Shown one piece after another: positions 1 through 6,551 of a DNA stretch of 9,541 bases. The DNA comes from Arenicella sp. (GTDB taxonomy: Bacteria; Pseudomonadota; Gammaproteobacteria; Arenicellales; Arenicellaceae). The position numbers and the translations under genes are program-made. The stretch is taken from contig JALZWI010000114.1 in assembly GCA_023299895.1 (NCBI GenBank), forward strand, positions 1-9,541, read 5' to 3'. The first letter of the stretch is position 1. Every line of letters starts with the position of its first letter. The notes under the pieces are model-generated. The model was given only the letters and a program-made list of their open reading frames with translations, was not told where the DNA came from and made no database searches.

Positions 1-137
1 ACTTCATAACCAGCCTGTGATAACCGACCAATGGCTTCTAAGCTGCCATCTATAGGAATCCACTCTTCTGGCGATTTAATGAACTCAGGAGATTCCTGAT
101 TGATAACGCCATCGCGGTCAAGGATGATTAGTTTCAT
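1..137 (-). CDS. gmhB: D-glycero-beta-D-manno-heptose 1,7-bisphosphate 7-phosphatase, N-terminal part (runs off the left edge)
   Basis: Read on the minus strand from an ATG at 137, the first 45 residues begin MKLIILDRDGVINQ and continue with KSPEEWIPIDGSLEAI. This is the HAD-superfamily motif I with the two aspartates D7 and D9, the nucleophile and the general acid/base of the family. The stretch that follows is characteristic of GmhB proteins. The enzyme removes the 7-phosphate of heptose bisphosphate in the cytoplasmic pathway to ADP-heptose for the lipopolysaccharide inner core. The gene starts 21 bases after the glyS stop on the same strand, so it is probably the third gene of the glyQ-glyS operon, an arrangement known in other gammaproteobacteria. 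I see no strong Shine-Dalgarno sequence in the short gap. The rest of the protein lies outside the window. The related histidinol-phosphatase family shares motif I, but the residues after it fit GmhB better. Confidence 0.88.
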   Translation of the reverse strand, partial: MKLIILDRDGVINQESPEFIKSPEEWIPIDGSLEAIGRLSQAGYE

Positions 138-158
138 TTTATGATGCGAAGTTTACGG

Positions 159-2249
159 TTAACTCTGTAACAGTGAAATATCAGCAACCCTCAAAAAAAG
201 TTGTTGTAGCTTACTCAGCAGCGCCAAACGGTTTTGTTGTAAGGCGGCGTCTTCACTCATGACCATCACGCTTTCAAAAAATCGGTCGACAGGGGTGCGT
301 AAAGACGACAACTTCTGCAAGCCTTGACCGTAATCGCCTTGATTAAATAATGCGAGGCAATCCGTCTCAATTGATTTGATAGCACAATACAGAGCTTGTT
401 CGTCAGCTTCGACTAATAATGCTTGATCGATTCCAGCGTCATTTTCAACCGGTTGTTTTTTTAAAATGTTTCTAATGCGCTTATTTGCCGCGGCTAAGTC
501 TTTCGCTTCACTGGCTTGTTCAAATTGACTTACTGCTTTTACTCGATATTCAAAATCCAATGGGCTGTCAGGCTCACAGGCCATTACTGCATGAATAGTA
601 GTGGTCGGAATGTTTTGACTTTGGTAATAAGCAGTTAGTCGCCCTCGAATAAATCCGATGATTTGTTGCTGGGTATCGGTATCAATTTGGATGTCTTGTA
701 AAGCAGCATAGCAGGCCGCACTGTCGGCAACTAAATCGCTCAAGTTTAAGTCGCGTTGCGCTTCGATTAATATACGTAAAATGCTCAACGCAGCTCGACG
801 CAATGCATAAGGGTCTTTGTCACCCGTGGGTATCTCACCACTTGCAAATATACCGACTAGGCTATCAAGCTTGTCGGCCAAAGCAACGGCTTGTGCTTCT
901 GCGCTTTGAGGTAATTCAGCGCCTGCAAATTTTGGCCAGTAATGTTGCTCGATACAGTGACCGATCAAGCTGTCTTCACCATCACAATTGGCATAATAGC
1001 GCCCCATCAAGCCCTGTAGGCTATCAAACTCGCCGACCATGTCAGACACTAAGTCCGCTTTAGCCAGCATGGCTGCGCGCTCGGACACATTCGCATCAGC
1101 ACCAATTTGGCCGCTTATTTTCTTGGCCAACGACTGAATACGTTTGGTCTTATCAAGAATGCTGCCAAGTTTAATATGGAATAAAACACTATCAAGTTTC
1201 TCGACCCTGGATTCAAGGCTAACTTTCTGATCGGTTTGCCAGAAGAACTTAGCATCCGCTAGGCGAGCACGTAACACTCTTTCGTTGCCTTGAATTAGCC
1301 GTTGAGGGTCTTTACTATCGATATTGCTGACGGTAATAAAGTTTGGCAACAATTTGCCGCTACCGTCGACAATATGAAAATACTTCTGATGATCGCGCAT
1401 CGATGAAATTAAACATTCTTGAGGGACCTCTAGAAACGCTTTATCAAATTTACCAATTACCGCAGTCGGGTATTCAACTAATCCGGTAACTTCATCTAGG
1501 AGAGCTGGGTCGTCTTCAATTTCCCCGCCTACCTGTTCAGCTAACTCGGTAATTTGTTGTTTAATCATATCTTGTCGATCTTTGAAACTAGCGATGACAT
1601 GCCCTTGATTTTCAAGAATTTTTTCATAGTCATTAGCATTAGTAATCGATAGTTCAGTAGAGCAATGAAATCGGTGCCCTTTTGATTTGTTTGACGATTT
1701 AATGTTAAGGACAGTTGTGTCTATTACGTCAGCTCCATGCATCACAATTAGCCAATGCACGGGGCGAACAAATTCAGCTGTACCAGCACCCCATCGCATC
1801 CGTTTAGCAATCGGCAGTCGTTTAAGTGCTTGATTGATAATCTCTGGGATAAGTTCTTCTATGCCTTTACCGGATTGATTGACGGTATAGTTTAGCCACT
1901 CGCCTTTATCGGTTTTAAGTCTTTGTAGGTCTGTAACACTAACGCCGCATGATTTGGCAAAGCCTTGTGCTGCGGGTGTGGCTTCACCATCTTCTTTAAA
2001 GGCTGCTTGCACGGCCGGGCCACGTCGTTCGATAATTTGGTCAGGTTGTGCTTTGATAACATCAGGAATGCTGATTGCTAAGCGACGTGGTGTCGCGAAA
2101 GACGCTGTAGCCTTGACTTGGTCTACGTTAATCAATTGTGCTTCGAGCAAGCCATTACTGATTTCTTTACTAAAAGCAGCGATTAATGTTTTAAGTGTTT
2201 TTGGAGGTAGCTCTTGCGTACCGAGTTCAATAAGTAGAGTGTCAGACAT
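159..2249 (-). CDS. glyS: Glycine--tRNA ligase beta subunit
   Basis: The 696-residue product matches the beta subunit of bacterial (alpha2beta2) glycyl-tRNA synthetase along its whole length; the E. coli protein is close to 690 residues. Visible family blocks include the N-terminal LLIELGTQELPPKTL, ATPRRLA near residue 52, RRGPA near 75, KLLPNFI near 299, GDKDPYALRRAA at 476-487 and the C-terminal LFLRVADISLLQ. The beta subunit carries tRNA-binding and editing-like regions, while catalysis lies in the alpha subunit, so the protein works only with GlyQ. The ATG follows the glyQ stop by two bases, and an AAGGTG Shine-Dalgarno-like sequence within the end of glyQ serves it, which suggests translational coupling. 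The reading frame is intact and nothing is missing. gmhB follows 21 bases downstream. Confidence 0.97.
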   Translation of the reverse strand: MSDTLLIELGTQELPPKTLKTLIAAFSKEISNGLLEAQLINVDQVKATASFATPRRLAISIPDVIKAQPDQIIERRGPAVQAAFKEDGEATPAAQGFAKSCGVSVTDLQRLKTDKGEWLNYTVNQSGKGIEELIPEIINQALKRLPIAKRMRWGAGTAEFVRPVHWLIVMHGADVIDTTVLNIKSSNKSKGHRFHCSTELSITNANDYEKILENQGHVIASFKDRQDMIKQQITELAEQVGGEIEDDPALLDEVTGLVEYPTAVIGKFDKAFLEVPQECLISSMRDHQKYFHIVDGSGKLLPNFITVSNIDSKDPQRLIQGNERVLRARLADAKFFWQTDQKVSLESRVEKLDSVLFHIKLGSILDKTKRIQSLAKKISGQIGADANVSERAAMLAKADLVSDMVGEFDSLQGLMGRYYANCDGEDSLIGHCIEQHYWPKFAGAELPQSAEAQAVALADKLDSLVGIFASGEIPTGDKDPYALRRAALSILRILIEAQRDLNLSDLVADSAACYAALQDIQIDTDTQQQIIGFIRGRLTAYYQSQNIPTTTIHAVMACEPDSPLDFEYRVKAVSQFEQASEAKDLAAANKRIRNILKKQPVENDAGIDQALLVEADEQALYCAIKSIETDCLALFNQGDYGQGLQKLSSLRTPVDRFFESVMVMSEDAALQQNRLALLSKLQQLFLRVADISLLQS

Positions 2250-2251
2250 AA

Positions 2252-3148
2252 TTAAGCACCTTCTTGCTGATCTTTACCACGTGGAAAACCGAGTTCCTCA
2301 CGTGATTCGTAATAGGCTTTAGCCACGCCTTTAGCCAAGTTACGTATACGACCAATATATCGCGCTCGTTCGGTTACGCTGATTGCATGCCGCGCATCAA
2401 GCATATTAAAGCTGTGCGATGCTTTTAATACTTTTTCATAGGCGGGAAGAGGTAATTTTTGTTCAAGCAGGTACTGGCTTTCTTTTTCACAAGCATCGAA
2501 CTGATGAAAGAGCTCATCAATGTTGGCGTGTTCAAAATTGTAGGTTGATTGCTCTACCTCATTGCGATGATAGATGTCGCCATAGGTGAATCCATTGGTC
2601 CAGACTAAATCATAGACACTGTCTACCCCTTGTAAATACATTGCGATTCGCTCTAAACCATAGGTGATCTCACCTGTAACAGGTCGACAATCTAAACCGC
2701 CGACCTGTTGAAAATAGGTGAATTGAGTTACTTCCATGCCATTCAGCCAAACTTCCCAGCCTAAGCCCCAAGCGCTCAATGTTGGTGATTCCCAGTTGTC
2801 TTCTACAAAGCGTACATCGTCACTGAGCATATCAATACCGACTTCGCGTAATGATTCTAAATAAAGCTCTTGAATATTGTCCGGTGACGGCTTTAGGATG
2901 ACTTGATATTGAAAGTAATGCTGCAAGCGGTTTGGATTTTCTCCGTAACGGCCATCAGTAGGTCGCCGTGAGGGCTGCACATAAGCCGCACGCATTGGCT
3001 CCGGACCAATTGCGCCAAGAAAGCTGGCAGAGTGAAATGTGCCTGCTCCCATTTCAATATCATAAGGCTGCATTAGCATGCAGCCGTTGGCAGCCCAAAA
3101 TTGCTGCAGGCGCAGAATTAAATCCTGAAAAGTAATTATTTTACTCAT
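2252..3148 (-). CDS. glyQ: Glycine--tRNA ligase alpha subunit
   Basis: The 298-residue product is the catalytic alpha subunit of heterotetrameric glycyl-tRNA synthetase, a class II enzyme that activates glycine with ATP and charges tRNA-Gly in the cytoplasm. The hallmark block [20 protein letters not shown] lies at about residues 58-77. It is followed by [32 protein letters not shown], the [10 protein letters not shown] segment and [15 protein letters not shown], all strongly conserved in this family. The length is close to the usual 300 or so residues. It is the first gene of a minus-strand operon with glyS two bases downstream. The ATG at 3148 leads straight into the conserved [10 protein letters not shown] segment. 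I see no good Shine-Dalgarno sequence before it. A TATAAT-type -10 element lies about 115 bases upstream on the minus strand. Confidence 0.97.
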   Translation of the reverse strand: MSKIITFQDLILRLQQFWAANGCMLMQPYDIEMGAGTFHSASFLGAIGPEPMRAAYVQPSRRPTDGRYGENPNRLQHYFQYQVILKPSPDNIQELYLESLREVGIDMLSDDVRFVEDNWESPTLSAWGLGWEVWLNGMEVTQFTYFQQVGGLDCRPVTGEITYGLERIAMYLQGVDSVYDLVWTNGFTYGDIYHRNEVEQSTYNFEHANIDELFHQFDACEKESQYLLEQKLPLPAYEKVLKASHSFNMLDARHAISVTERARYIGRIRNLAKGVAKAYYESREELGFPRGKDQQEGA

Positions 3149-3268
3149 ACTGTCAAATGCGTCAATTAAACGCTGCTTAGGAGCTGTCTTAGTCTATAAA
3201 ACTTAATCTACAATAAGGTGGGTCTACTCTTCTGGCTCTAACACCCTACATTTTGATTCGGTATTATA
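3149..3268 (-). promoter_or_regulatory. Candidate glyQ promoter and leader of about 108 nt
   Basis: On the minus strand a perfect TATAAT occupies 3268-3263. No convincing -35 hexamer lies 16-18 bases upstream, and the spacer region is GC-rich (GCGCGCTCGC). If this is the glyQ -10 element, transcription starts near 3256 and leaves a leader of roughly 108 nt before the ATG at 3148. I looked in the leader for a T-box, a glycine riboswitch or an attenuator and recognise none; only a weak GGTG/CACC pairing is visible. The element overlaps the intergenic space shared with a divergent promoter about 60 bases away. The call rests on the -10 match and position alone. Confidence 0.4.
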
Positions 3269-3304
3269 GCGAGCGCGCTTAAATATGCGAGAGATTTGGT
3301 GGTT

Positions 3305-3332
3305 TTCTTGCAGTTCTGTTATTTGATATAAT
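3305..3332 (+). promoter_or_regulatory. Extended -10 promoter candidate
   Basis: TGATATAAT at 3324-3332 fits the extended -10 form (TG, one base, then TATAAT) of sigma-70 promoters, which can work with a poor -35. The best -35 available is TTCTTG at 3305-3310 with a 16-base spacer, which is weak. Transcription would start near 3339, just before a strong hairpin, and there is no sizeable reading frame behind it. It points away from glyQ and lies about 650 bases upstream of ntrB, with a terminator-like hairpin in between. Confidence 0.5.
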
Positions 3333-3349
3333 GTCTAGTTACAGTAACC

Positions 3350-3372
3350 TTTCCACCCACAGAGGGTGGAAA
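3350..3372. repeat. Perfect 9-bp inverted repeat (hairpin)
   Basis: TTTCCACCC and GGGTGGAAA flank a 5-base loop (ACAGA). There is no T-tract after it on either strand, so it is not a terminator. It lies 11 bases after the predicted transcription start of the divergent extended -10 promoter, where a 5' stem-loop would protect a transcript. As DNA it could instead be a protein-binding palindrome. A second small dyad, GTTAC-A-GTAAC, sits just before it at 3338-3348. Confidence 0.7.
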
Positions 3373-3512
3373 TTCAAAAAAGTGACGTTAATGTGGAGAA
3401 TTTATTACAAAACAATTAGACAAAGGTAGATTTTTACAGTAAATTACATTTTGACTTAGGTCTTGCCCAAGTCACCTAGGAGTGAGGAAAGTGCAATTAA
3501 TAGCGCTCACAC

Positions 3513-3565
3513 TGAAAATAAAAAAGTTCGTAATAAAAACAATAAGTCGGACTTTTTTATTTTCG
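3513..3565 (+). terminator. Rho-independent terminator-like hairpin, possibly bidirectional
   Basis: The left arm AAAATAAAAAAGTTCG (3515-3530) pairs with CGGACTTTTTTATTTT (3548-3563) over 16 positions with one G-U wobble, and the pairing extends by a G-C at 3514/3564. The loop is 17 bases. A-tract, short GC-containing core and T-tract are arranged as in an intrinsic terminator, and the symmetry means it could stop transcription from either side. The GC core is small and the loop long, so efficiency may be modest. It would end the candidate RNA starting near 3339 and shield the ntrB promoter region. Confidence 0.55.
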
Positions 3566-3566
3566 C

Positions 3567-3766
3567 CTAACTTACCCTTGTCTTTCAAATTCACATACGA
3601 TCCCTTATTAACCAAAGATCTTTATCCTAAAGAGCATAGGTTTAATAGCCTTTTAGCTAAAGTCTCATCGTTGATGCTCATATAATCGAATTTTCCCTGA
3701 AGCTTATATTGTGCTTAATTATCTCATCTTATTAGAGTGTTGATGTACGGATACATTAATTAATTC
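3567..3766. other. Intergenic stretch with no recognised feature
   Basis: About 200 AT-rich bases between the terminator-like hairpin and the NtrC site. I find no reading frame with a believable start and ribosome site, no convincing promoter (a TATAAT at 3681-3686 lacks a -35), no tRNA and no strong hairpin. It may simply be spacer or the remains of a lost gene, but nothing in it supports a specific claim. Confidence 0.5.
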
Positions 3767-3783
3767 TGCGCCAGCATGGTGCG
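3767..3783. promoter_or_regulatory. NtrC (NRI) binding site, strong match
   Basis: TGCGCCA-GCA-TGGTGCG matches the NtrC operator pattern TGCACCA-N3-TGGTGCA at 15 of its 17 positions, counting the free spacer, and has the same three-base spacer as the sites upstream of enteric glnA. Its centre (3775) is about 124 bases upstream of the predicted sigma-54 start. This is the usual enhancer distance from which phosphorylated NtrC contacts sigma-54 polymerase by DNA looping. The gene it controls encodes NtrC itself together with NtrB, so autoregulation is the natural reading. Confidence 0.75.
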
Positions 3784-3796
3784 TTTATTTTTAATT

Positions 3797-3835
3797 TGTT
3801 ATAAATTGGCGCGCAAAAATGTTTTAATTGGTGCA
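3797..3835. promoter_or_regulatory. Two weaker NtrC half-site candidates
   Basis: TGGCGCG (3807-3813) and TGGTGCA (3829-3835) each match the right half of the NtrC operator, and both are preceded by AAT where the three-base spacer would lie; the left halves are poor. The 17-base frames would be centred at 3805 and 3827, that is 30 and 52 bases from the strong site, roughly three and five helical turns. This keeps all three on one face of the helix. Cooperative binding of NtrC to a strong plus weak sites is known at glnA. The half-sites could also be chance. Confidence 0.42.
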
Positions 3836-3871
3836 GACACTGGCTGATTAATAGTATTCCTGGTTTGTTTG

Positions 3872-3888
3872 TTGGCATAGTAATTGCT
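3872..3888 (+). promoter_or_regulatory. Sigma-54 (RpoN) promoter of ntrBC
   Basis: TTGGCATA-GTAA-TTGCT fits the sigma-54 consensus YTGGCACG-N4-TTGCW. The invariant GG (3874-3875) and GC (3886-3887) are exactly ten bases apart. The predicted start is near 3899, giving a leader of about 100 nt before ntrB. With an NtrC site 124 bases upstream this makes a coherent nitrogen-regulated promoter. The leader contains a small imperfect hairpin (TAG/CTA and CCA/TGG around 3899-3922) followed by T-rich sequence, too weak to call an attenuator. Confidence 0.8.
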
Positions 3889-3997
3889 TGTAAGTTCTGT
3901 AGAGCCATCTAAGCTGGAGCTATTTTAAATTTTTTAATGGATAGAACACGCACTAATTTAGAGCGACAGTAAAAGACAATGAAGGTTAAAAAAAATT

Positions 3998-5071
3998 GTG
4001 AGTCCCGATTTAGTTTTTGAAAGCTTGGAGTGCGCGGTTGTCGTAATTGACGATCAGTGTATTGTGCACACAGTCAATTTGGCGACAGAGACATTGTTTT
4101 GCCAGAGCCGGAGATATTTAATTGGAAGAAAATTAGATGAGTTTCTGCCAAACGAACAAGTTAACAAGTGTATTAGAGACTGCTTAGAGAATAATTCTAA
4201 ATATACTTTACGTGAAATACCGATTGAAATAGTCAGTGGTGAGACATTGGTTGATATTACTCTTTCATGTGTTTCAAGCAGACGAGGTATCGAAGCCTCT
4301 GTATTGATTGAAATAAATTCAATCAATCGTATTTTTCGTTTCATGAAAGAGAAAAATCAAATGGAGAGGCAGCAGTCATTTCGTATGATGATGCGTGGTT
4401 TGGCGCATGAAATAAAAAATCCTCTGGGCGGCATTCGTGGTGCAGCTCAATTGTTACACCGAGAAATTGTAGACCCCTCACGTCAAGAGTTAACCGAAAT
4501 ATTGATCAAAGAAGCCGATCGATTAACACGTTTAGTTGATCGGGTGATGGGCTCAAGAGAACAGTTAAAACCAACTTTACTTAACATTCACGAAGTGCTT
4601 GAACACGTCGTTCATTTAATCAGTGTTAAATCTAAGGAAACTGTAATAGTTGACCGAATTTATGATCCTGCGTTACCAGAGATTGTGGTGGATAAAGAGC
4701 AGTTAATACAAGCGGTATTGAACATAGTGGTAAATGCAGTTGATGCTCAAACAAGTTCTGGGCGATCTAGGATAGGTTTGATTACTCAATTTGAAAGGCT
4801 GGTAACGATCAATCGAAAGATGCACCGTCAGGTCATGAATATTCGAATTTGGGATGACGGACCAGGTGTACCCGAAGAAATTAAAGAAGTGATCTTTGAT
4901 CCATTAATTACTGGCAGACCTCAAGGTACAGGTTTGGGTCTATCAATTACACAAGAAATTATTCAGCGCCACAACGGCGCTGTCAAACTAGAAGACTTAG
5001 ATGGTAAGACCTGTTTTTCGATTTACTTACCCTATACAGATGAGGCTGAACCAGTTGGCCTGGAGACATAA
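3998..5071 (+). CDS. ntrB: Nitrogen regulation sensor histidine kinase/phosphatase NtrB (NRII)
   Basis: The 357-residue protein has an N-terminal PAS-like sensor region (about 1-110) and no membrane segment, as in cytoplasmic NtrB (GlnL). The dimerisation/phosphoacceptor block GLAHEIKNPLGGIRGAAQLL carries the autophosphorylated H137. The ATPase domain shows the N-box (LNIVVNAVDA, 241-250), the G1 box DDGPG (286-290) and the G2 box GTGLGL (310-315). With PII, NtrB phosphorylates NtrC under nitrogen limitation and dephosphorylates it in excess. A TGA stop at 3980-3982 lies in frame just upstream, so GTG 3998 is the only reasonable start short of a frameshift. A GAAGG 12 bases before it is a poor, distant ribosome site. 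An eight-A run lies in between; losing one A would join an upstream ATG (3979) in frame. The stop overlaps the ntrC start by one base. No glnA is adjacent upstream. Confidence 0.95.
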   Translation: MSPDLVFESLECAVVVIDDQCIVHTVNLATETLFCQSRRYLIGRKLDEFLPNEQVNKCIRDCLENNSKYTLREIPIEIVSGETLVDITLSCVSSRRGIEASVLIEINSINRIFRFMKEKNQMERQQSFRMMMRGLAHEIKNPLGGIRGAAQLLHREIVDPSRQELTEILIKEADRLTRLVDRVMGSREQLKPTLLNIHEVLEHVVHLISVKSKETVIVDRIYDPALPEIVVDKEQLIQAVLNIVVNAVDAQTSSGRSRIGLITQFERLVTINRKMHRQVMNIRIWDDGPGVPEEIKEVIFDPLITGRPQGTGLGLSITQEIIQRHNGAVKLEDLDGKTCFSIYLPYTDEAEPVGLET

Positions 5072-6453
5072 TGAGTAAAGTTTGGATAGTTGATGATGAT
5101 TCATCAATTCGATGGGTACTGGCACGTGCATTACGCTCAGACGGATTTGAAGTTGAAGACTTTGAAGATGCAGAAACTCTGCTCGTTGCGATTGAGAAGT
5201 CACAACCTGATGTGTTAATGACGGATATTCGAATGCCGGGCATGAGCGGCTTGGATTTGACTAAAATCATATACGAAAAATTTTCCAATGTTGTGTGCAT
5301 TATTATGACAGCGCATACGGACTTGGATAGTGCATTGGCATCATATGAAAGTGGTGCTTTTGAATATTTACCAAAACCATTTGATTTAGATGAGGCTGTT
5401 CGCCTTGTTCATCGAGCAGTAGAGCCATCGGCTGATAAGGTTGTAATTGCTGAGGAGGACTATAATGAGGTAGAGATCATTGGTGAGGCACCTGCTATGC
5501 AGGAAGTGTTTCGCGCGATTGGTCGATTAGCAAAATCCAACATCAATGTAATGGTTTGTGGGCAGTCCGGTACTGGTAAAGAGCTAGTCGCAAATGCTTT
5601 ACATCAACACAGCCCACGTGCACACAAACCCTTTGTGGCTATTAACATCGCAGCGATTCCAGCAGAGTTATTAGAATCTGAGTTATTTGGTCATGAAAAG
5701 GGTGCATTTACAGGAGCTCAAGCGCAACGCCAAGGTCGTTTTGAGCAAGCAAATGGAGGGACTTTATTTTTAGATGAGATCGGGGAAATGAGTGCTGATT
5801 TGCAGACTCGTTTATTGCGTGTTCTATCGGATCGACGTTTTTATCGAGTAGGTGGCCGTGACCTAGTTAAAGTTGATGTACGAGTTTTGGCCGCAACGAA
5901 CCAAGACTTAGAAAAGCAAGTTGCTAGCGGAGGTTTTCGAGAAGACTTGTATCATCGTTTGAATGTAATTCGTATTGATTTGCCATCACTGTCTCAGCGA
6001 GTAGAAGACATTCCCTTGCTAACGAAACGATTTCTTCGTACTTCAGCTGATGAGCTACAAGTTGAAATAAAGCATTTGAGTGATGATGCGCTGCATAAAA
6101 TGATGGCACATAACTGGCCGGGCAATGTACGACAGTTAGAAAATGTTTGTCGCTGGATAACGGTTATGGCGCCTGCTCAAATGGTAAGTGTTGAGGATTT
6201 GCCTAAAGAGTTATCGAACAGTGACACAGCCAGTCAACCGCAGGATTGGGAAGGCTCATTAGCTAAATTGGTTCGACAAAGATTAAATATGGGACAAGAA
6301 GAGGTTTTAACGGATTTGGTCAAAAAATTTGAATCGACGTTATTGCGAGTTGCTTTAGCGCACACGGGAGGGCACAGACAAAATGCTGCTAAGGTGTTGG
6401 GCTGGGGTCGAAACACTCTTACTCGAAAACTAAAAGACTTGGACATGGAATAA
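5071..6453 (+). CDS. ntrC: Nitrogen regulation response regulator NtrC (NRI), sigma-54 activator
   Basis: The 460-residue protein has the three NtrC domains. The receiver (about 1-118) contains the acidic pocket VDDD (7-10), the phosphoacceptor D52 in MTDIRMPG, T80 and K102. The AAA+ sigma-54 interaction domain (about 135-375) shows Walker A GQSGTGKE (164-171), the GAFTGA loop that contacts sigma-54 (211-216), Walker B GGTLFLDE (229-236) and WPGNVRQLEN (349-358). The Fis-type helix-turn-helix ends the protein (HRQNAAKVLGWGRNTLTRKL, 435-454). When phosphorylated by NtrB it oligomerises on enhancers and activates nitrogen-assimilation promoters, very likely including its own. ATG 5071 shares its A with the ntrB stop (TAATG), and GGAG at 5062-5065 is a good ribosome site, so translation is probably coupled. 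I see no terminator after the stop. Confidence 0.97.
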   Translation: MSKVWIVDDDSSIRWVLARALRSDGFEVEDFEDAETLLVAIEKSQPDVLMTDIRMPGMSGLDLTKIIYEKFSNVVCIIMTAHTDLDSALASYESGAFEYLPKPFDLDEAVRLVHRAVEPSADKVVIAEEDYNEVEIIGEAPAMQEVFRAIGRLAKSNINVMVCGQSGTGKELVANALHQHSPRAHKPFVAINIAAIPAELLESELFGHEKGAFTGAQAQRQGRFEQANGGTLFLDEIGEMSADLQTRLLRVLSDRRFYRVGGRDLVKVDVRVLAATNQDLEKQVASGGFREDLYHRLNVIRIDLPSLSQRVEDIPLLTKRFLRTSADELQVEIKHLSDDALHKMMAHNWPGNVRQLENVCRWITVMAPAQMVSVEDLPKELSNSDTASQPQDWEGSLAKLVRQRLNMGQEEVLTDLVKKFESTLLRVALAHTGGHRQNAAKVLGWGRNTLTRKLKDLDME

Positions 6454-6484
6454 TTAGCACTAACCACTTATATGAATAGTCAGT

Positions 6485-6519
6485 TTGGACGTTATCAGTT
6501 ATTCTTTTGTATGTATAAT
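6485..6519 (+). promoter_or_regulatory. Possible sigma-70 promoter for the SH3 protein gene
   Basis: A perfect TATAAT lies at 6514-6519, 32 bases before the ATG at 6552. The only good -35-like hexamer, TTGGAC at 6485-6490, is 23 bases away, which is too far for normal spacing, and at 17 bases there is only GTTATC. The 5' leader would be about 25 nt and has no clear Shine-Dalgarno sequence. The gene may also be read through from ntrC, since no terminator separates them. Confidence 0.35.
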
Positions 6520-6551
6520 TCAGTGCAGAAAAATAATAACGCTCACAAAAT

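Larger units (their letters stand above)
3339..3565 (+). ncRNA. Candidate small RNA, about 225 nt, family unknown
   Basis: This stretch begins at the predicted start of the extended -10 promoter and ends at a terminator-like hairpin. It contains several self-complementary elements. The first is a perfect 9-bp stem TTTCCACCC/GGGTGGAAA with a 5-base loop (3350-3372). The second is a stem at 3452-3474 (TGACTT/AAGTCA, then GG/CC after one mismatch, loop TCTTG). The third is a stem at 3482-3510 (GTGAG/CTCAC). The middle (about 3373-3450) is AT-rich and unstructured by eye. A GTG-started 67-codon frame from 3482 runs through the terminator hairpin and looks random. I checked for resemblance to 6S RNA, tmRNA, RNase P RNA, SRP RNA and Rsm/Csr RNAs. 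A few GGA triplets occur, but not in the repeated hairpin-loop pattern of Csr RNAs. The call is an inference from promoter, structure and terminator; expression is not shown. Confidence 0.38.

Noticed and set aside
803..1063. Plus-strand open frame inside glyS
   Set aside because: A shadow of the glyS coding sequence on the other strand; the conserved GlyS protein explains this DNA fully. The same holds for the other antisense frames inside glyS/glyQ (1954-2322), ntrB, ntrC and hemH.
3149..3262. T-box or glycine riboswitch in front of glyQ
   Set aside because: I find neither the T-box consensus segment nor paired glycine aptamer features in the leader; a T-box would also be unexpected in a gammaproteobacterium.
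3391..3429. 12-codon frame (MWRIYYKTIRQR) inside the candidate small RNA
   Set aside because: It has no ribosome site and no regulatory codon pattern of a leader peptide; such frames are expected by chance.
3482..3685. 67-codon plus-strand reading frame starting with GTG
   Set aside because: It runs straight through the terminator-like hairpin, has no ribosome site of note, low-complexity lysine-rich translation over the A-tracts, and no recognisable domain.
6485..6500. Second sigma-54 promoter before the SH3 protein gene (TTGGAC)
   Set aside because: The ten-base spacing from GG leads to TT instead of GC, so the essential -12 element is missing.
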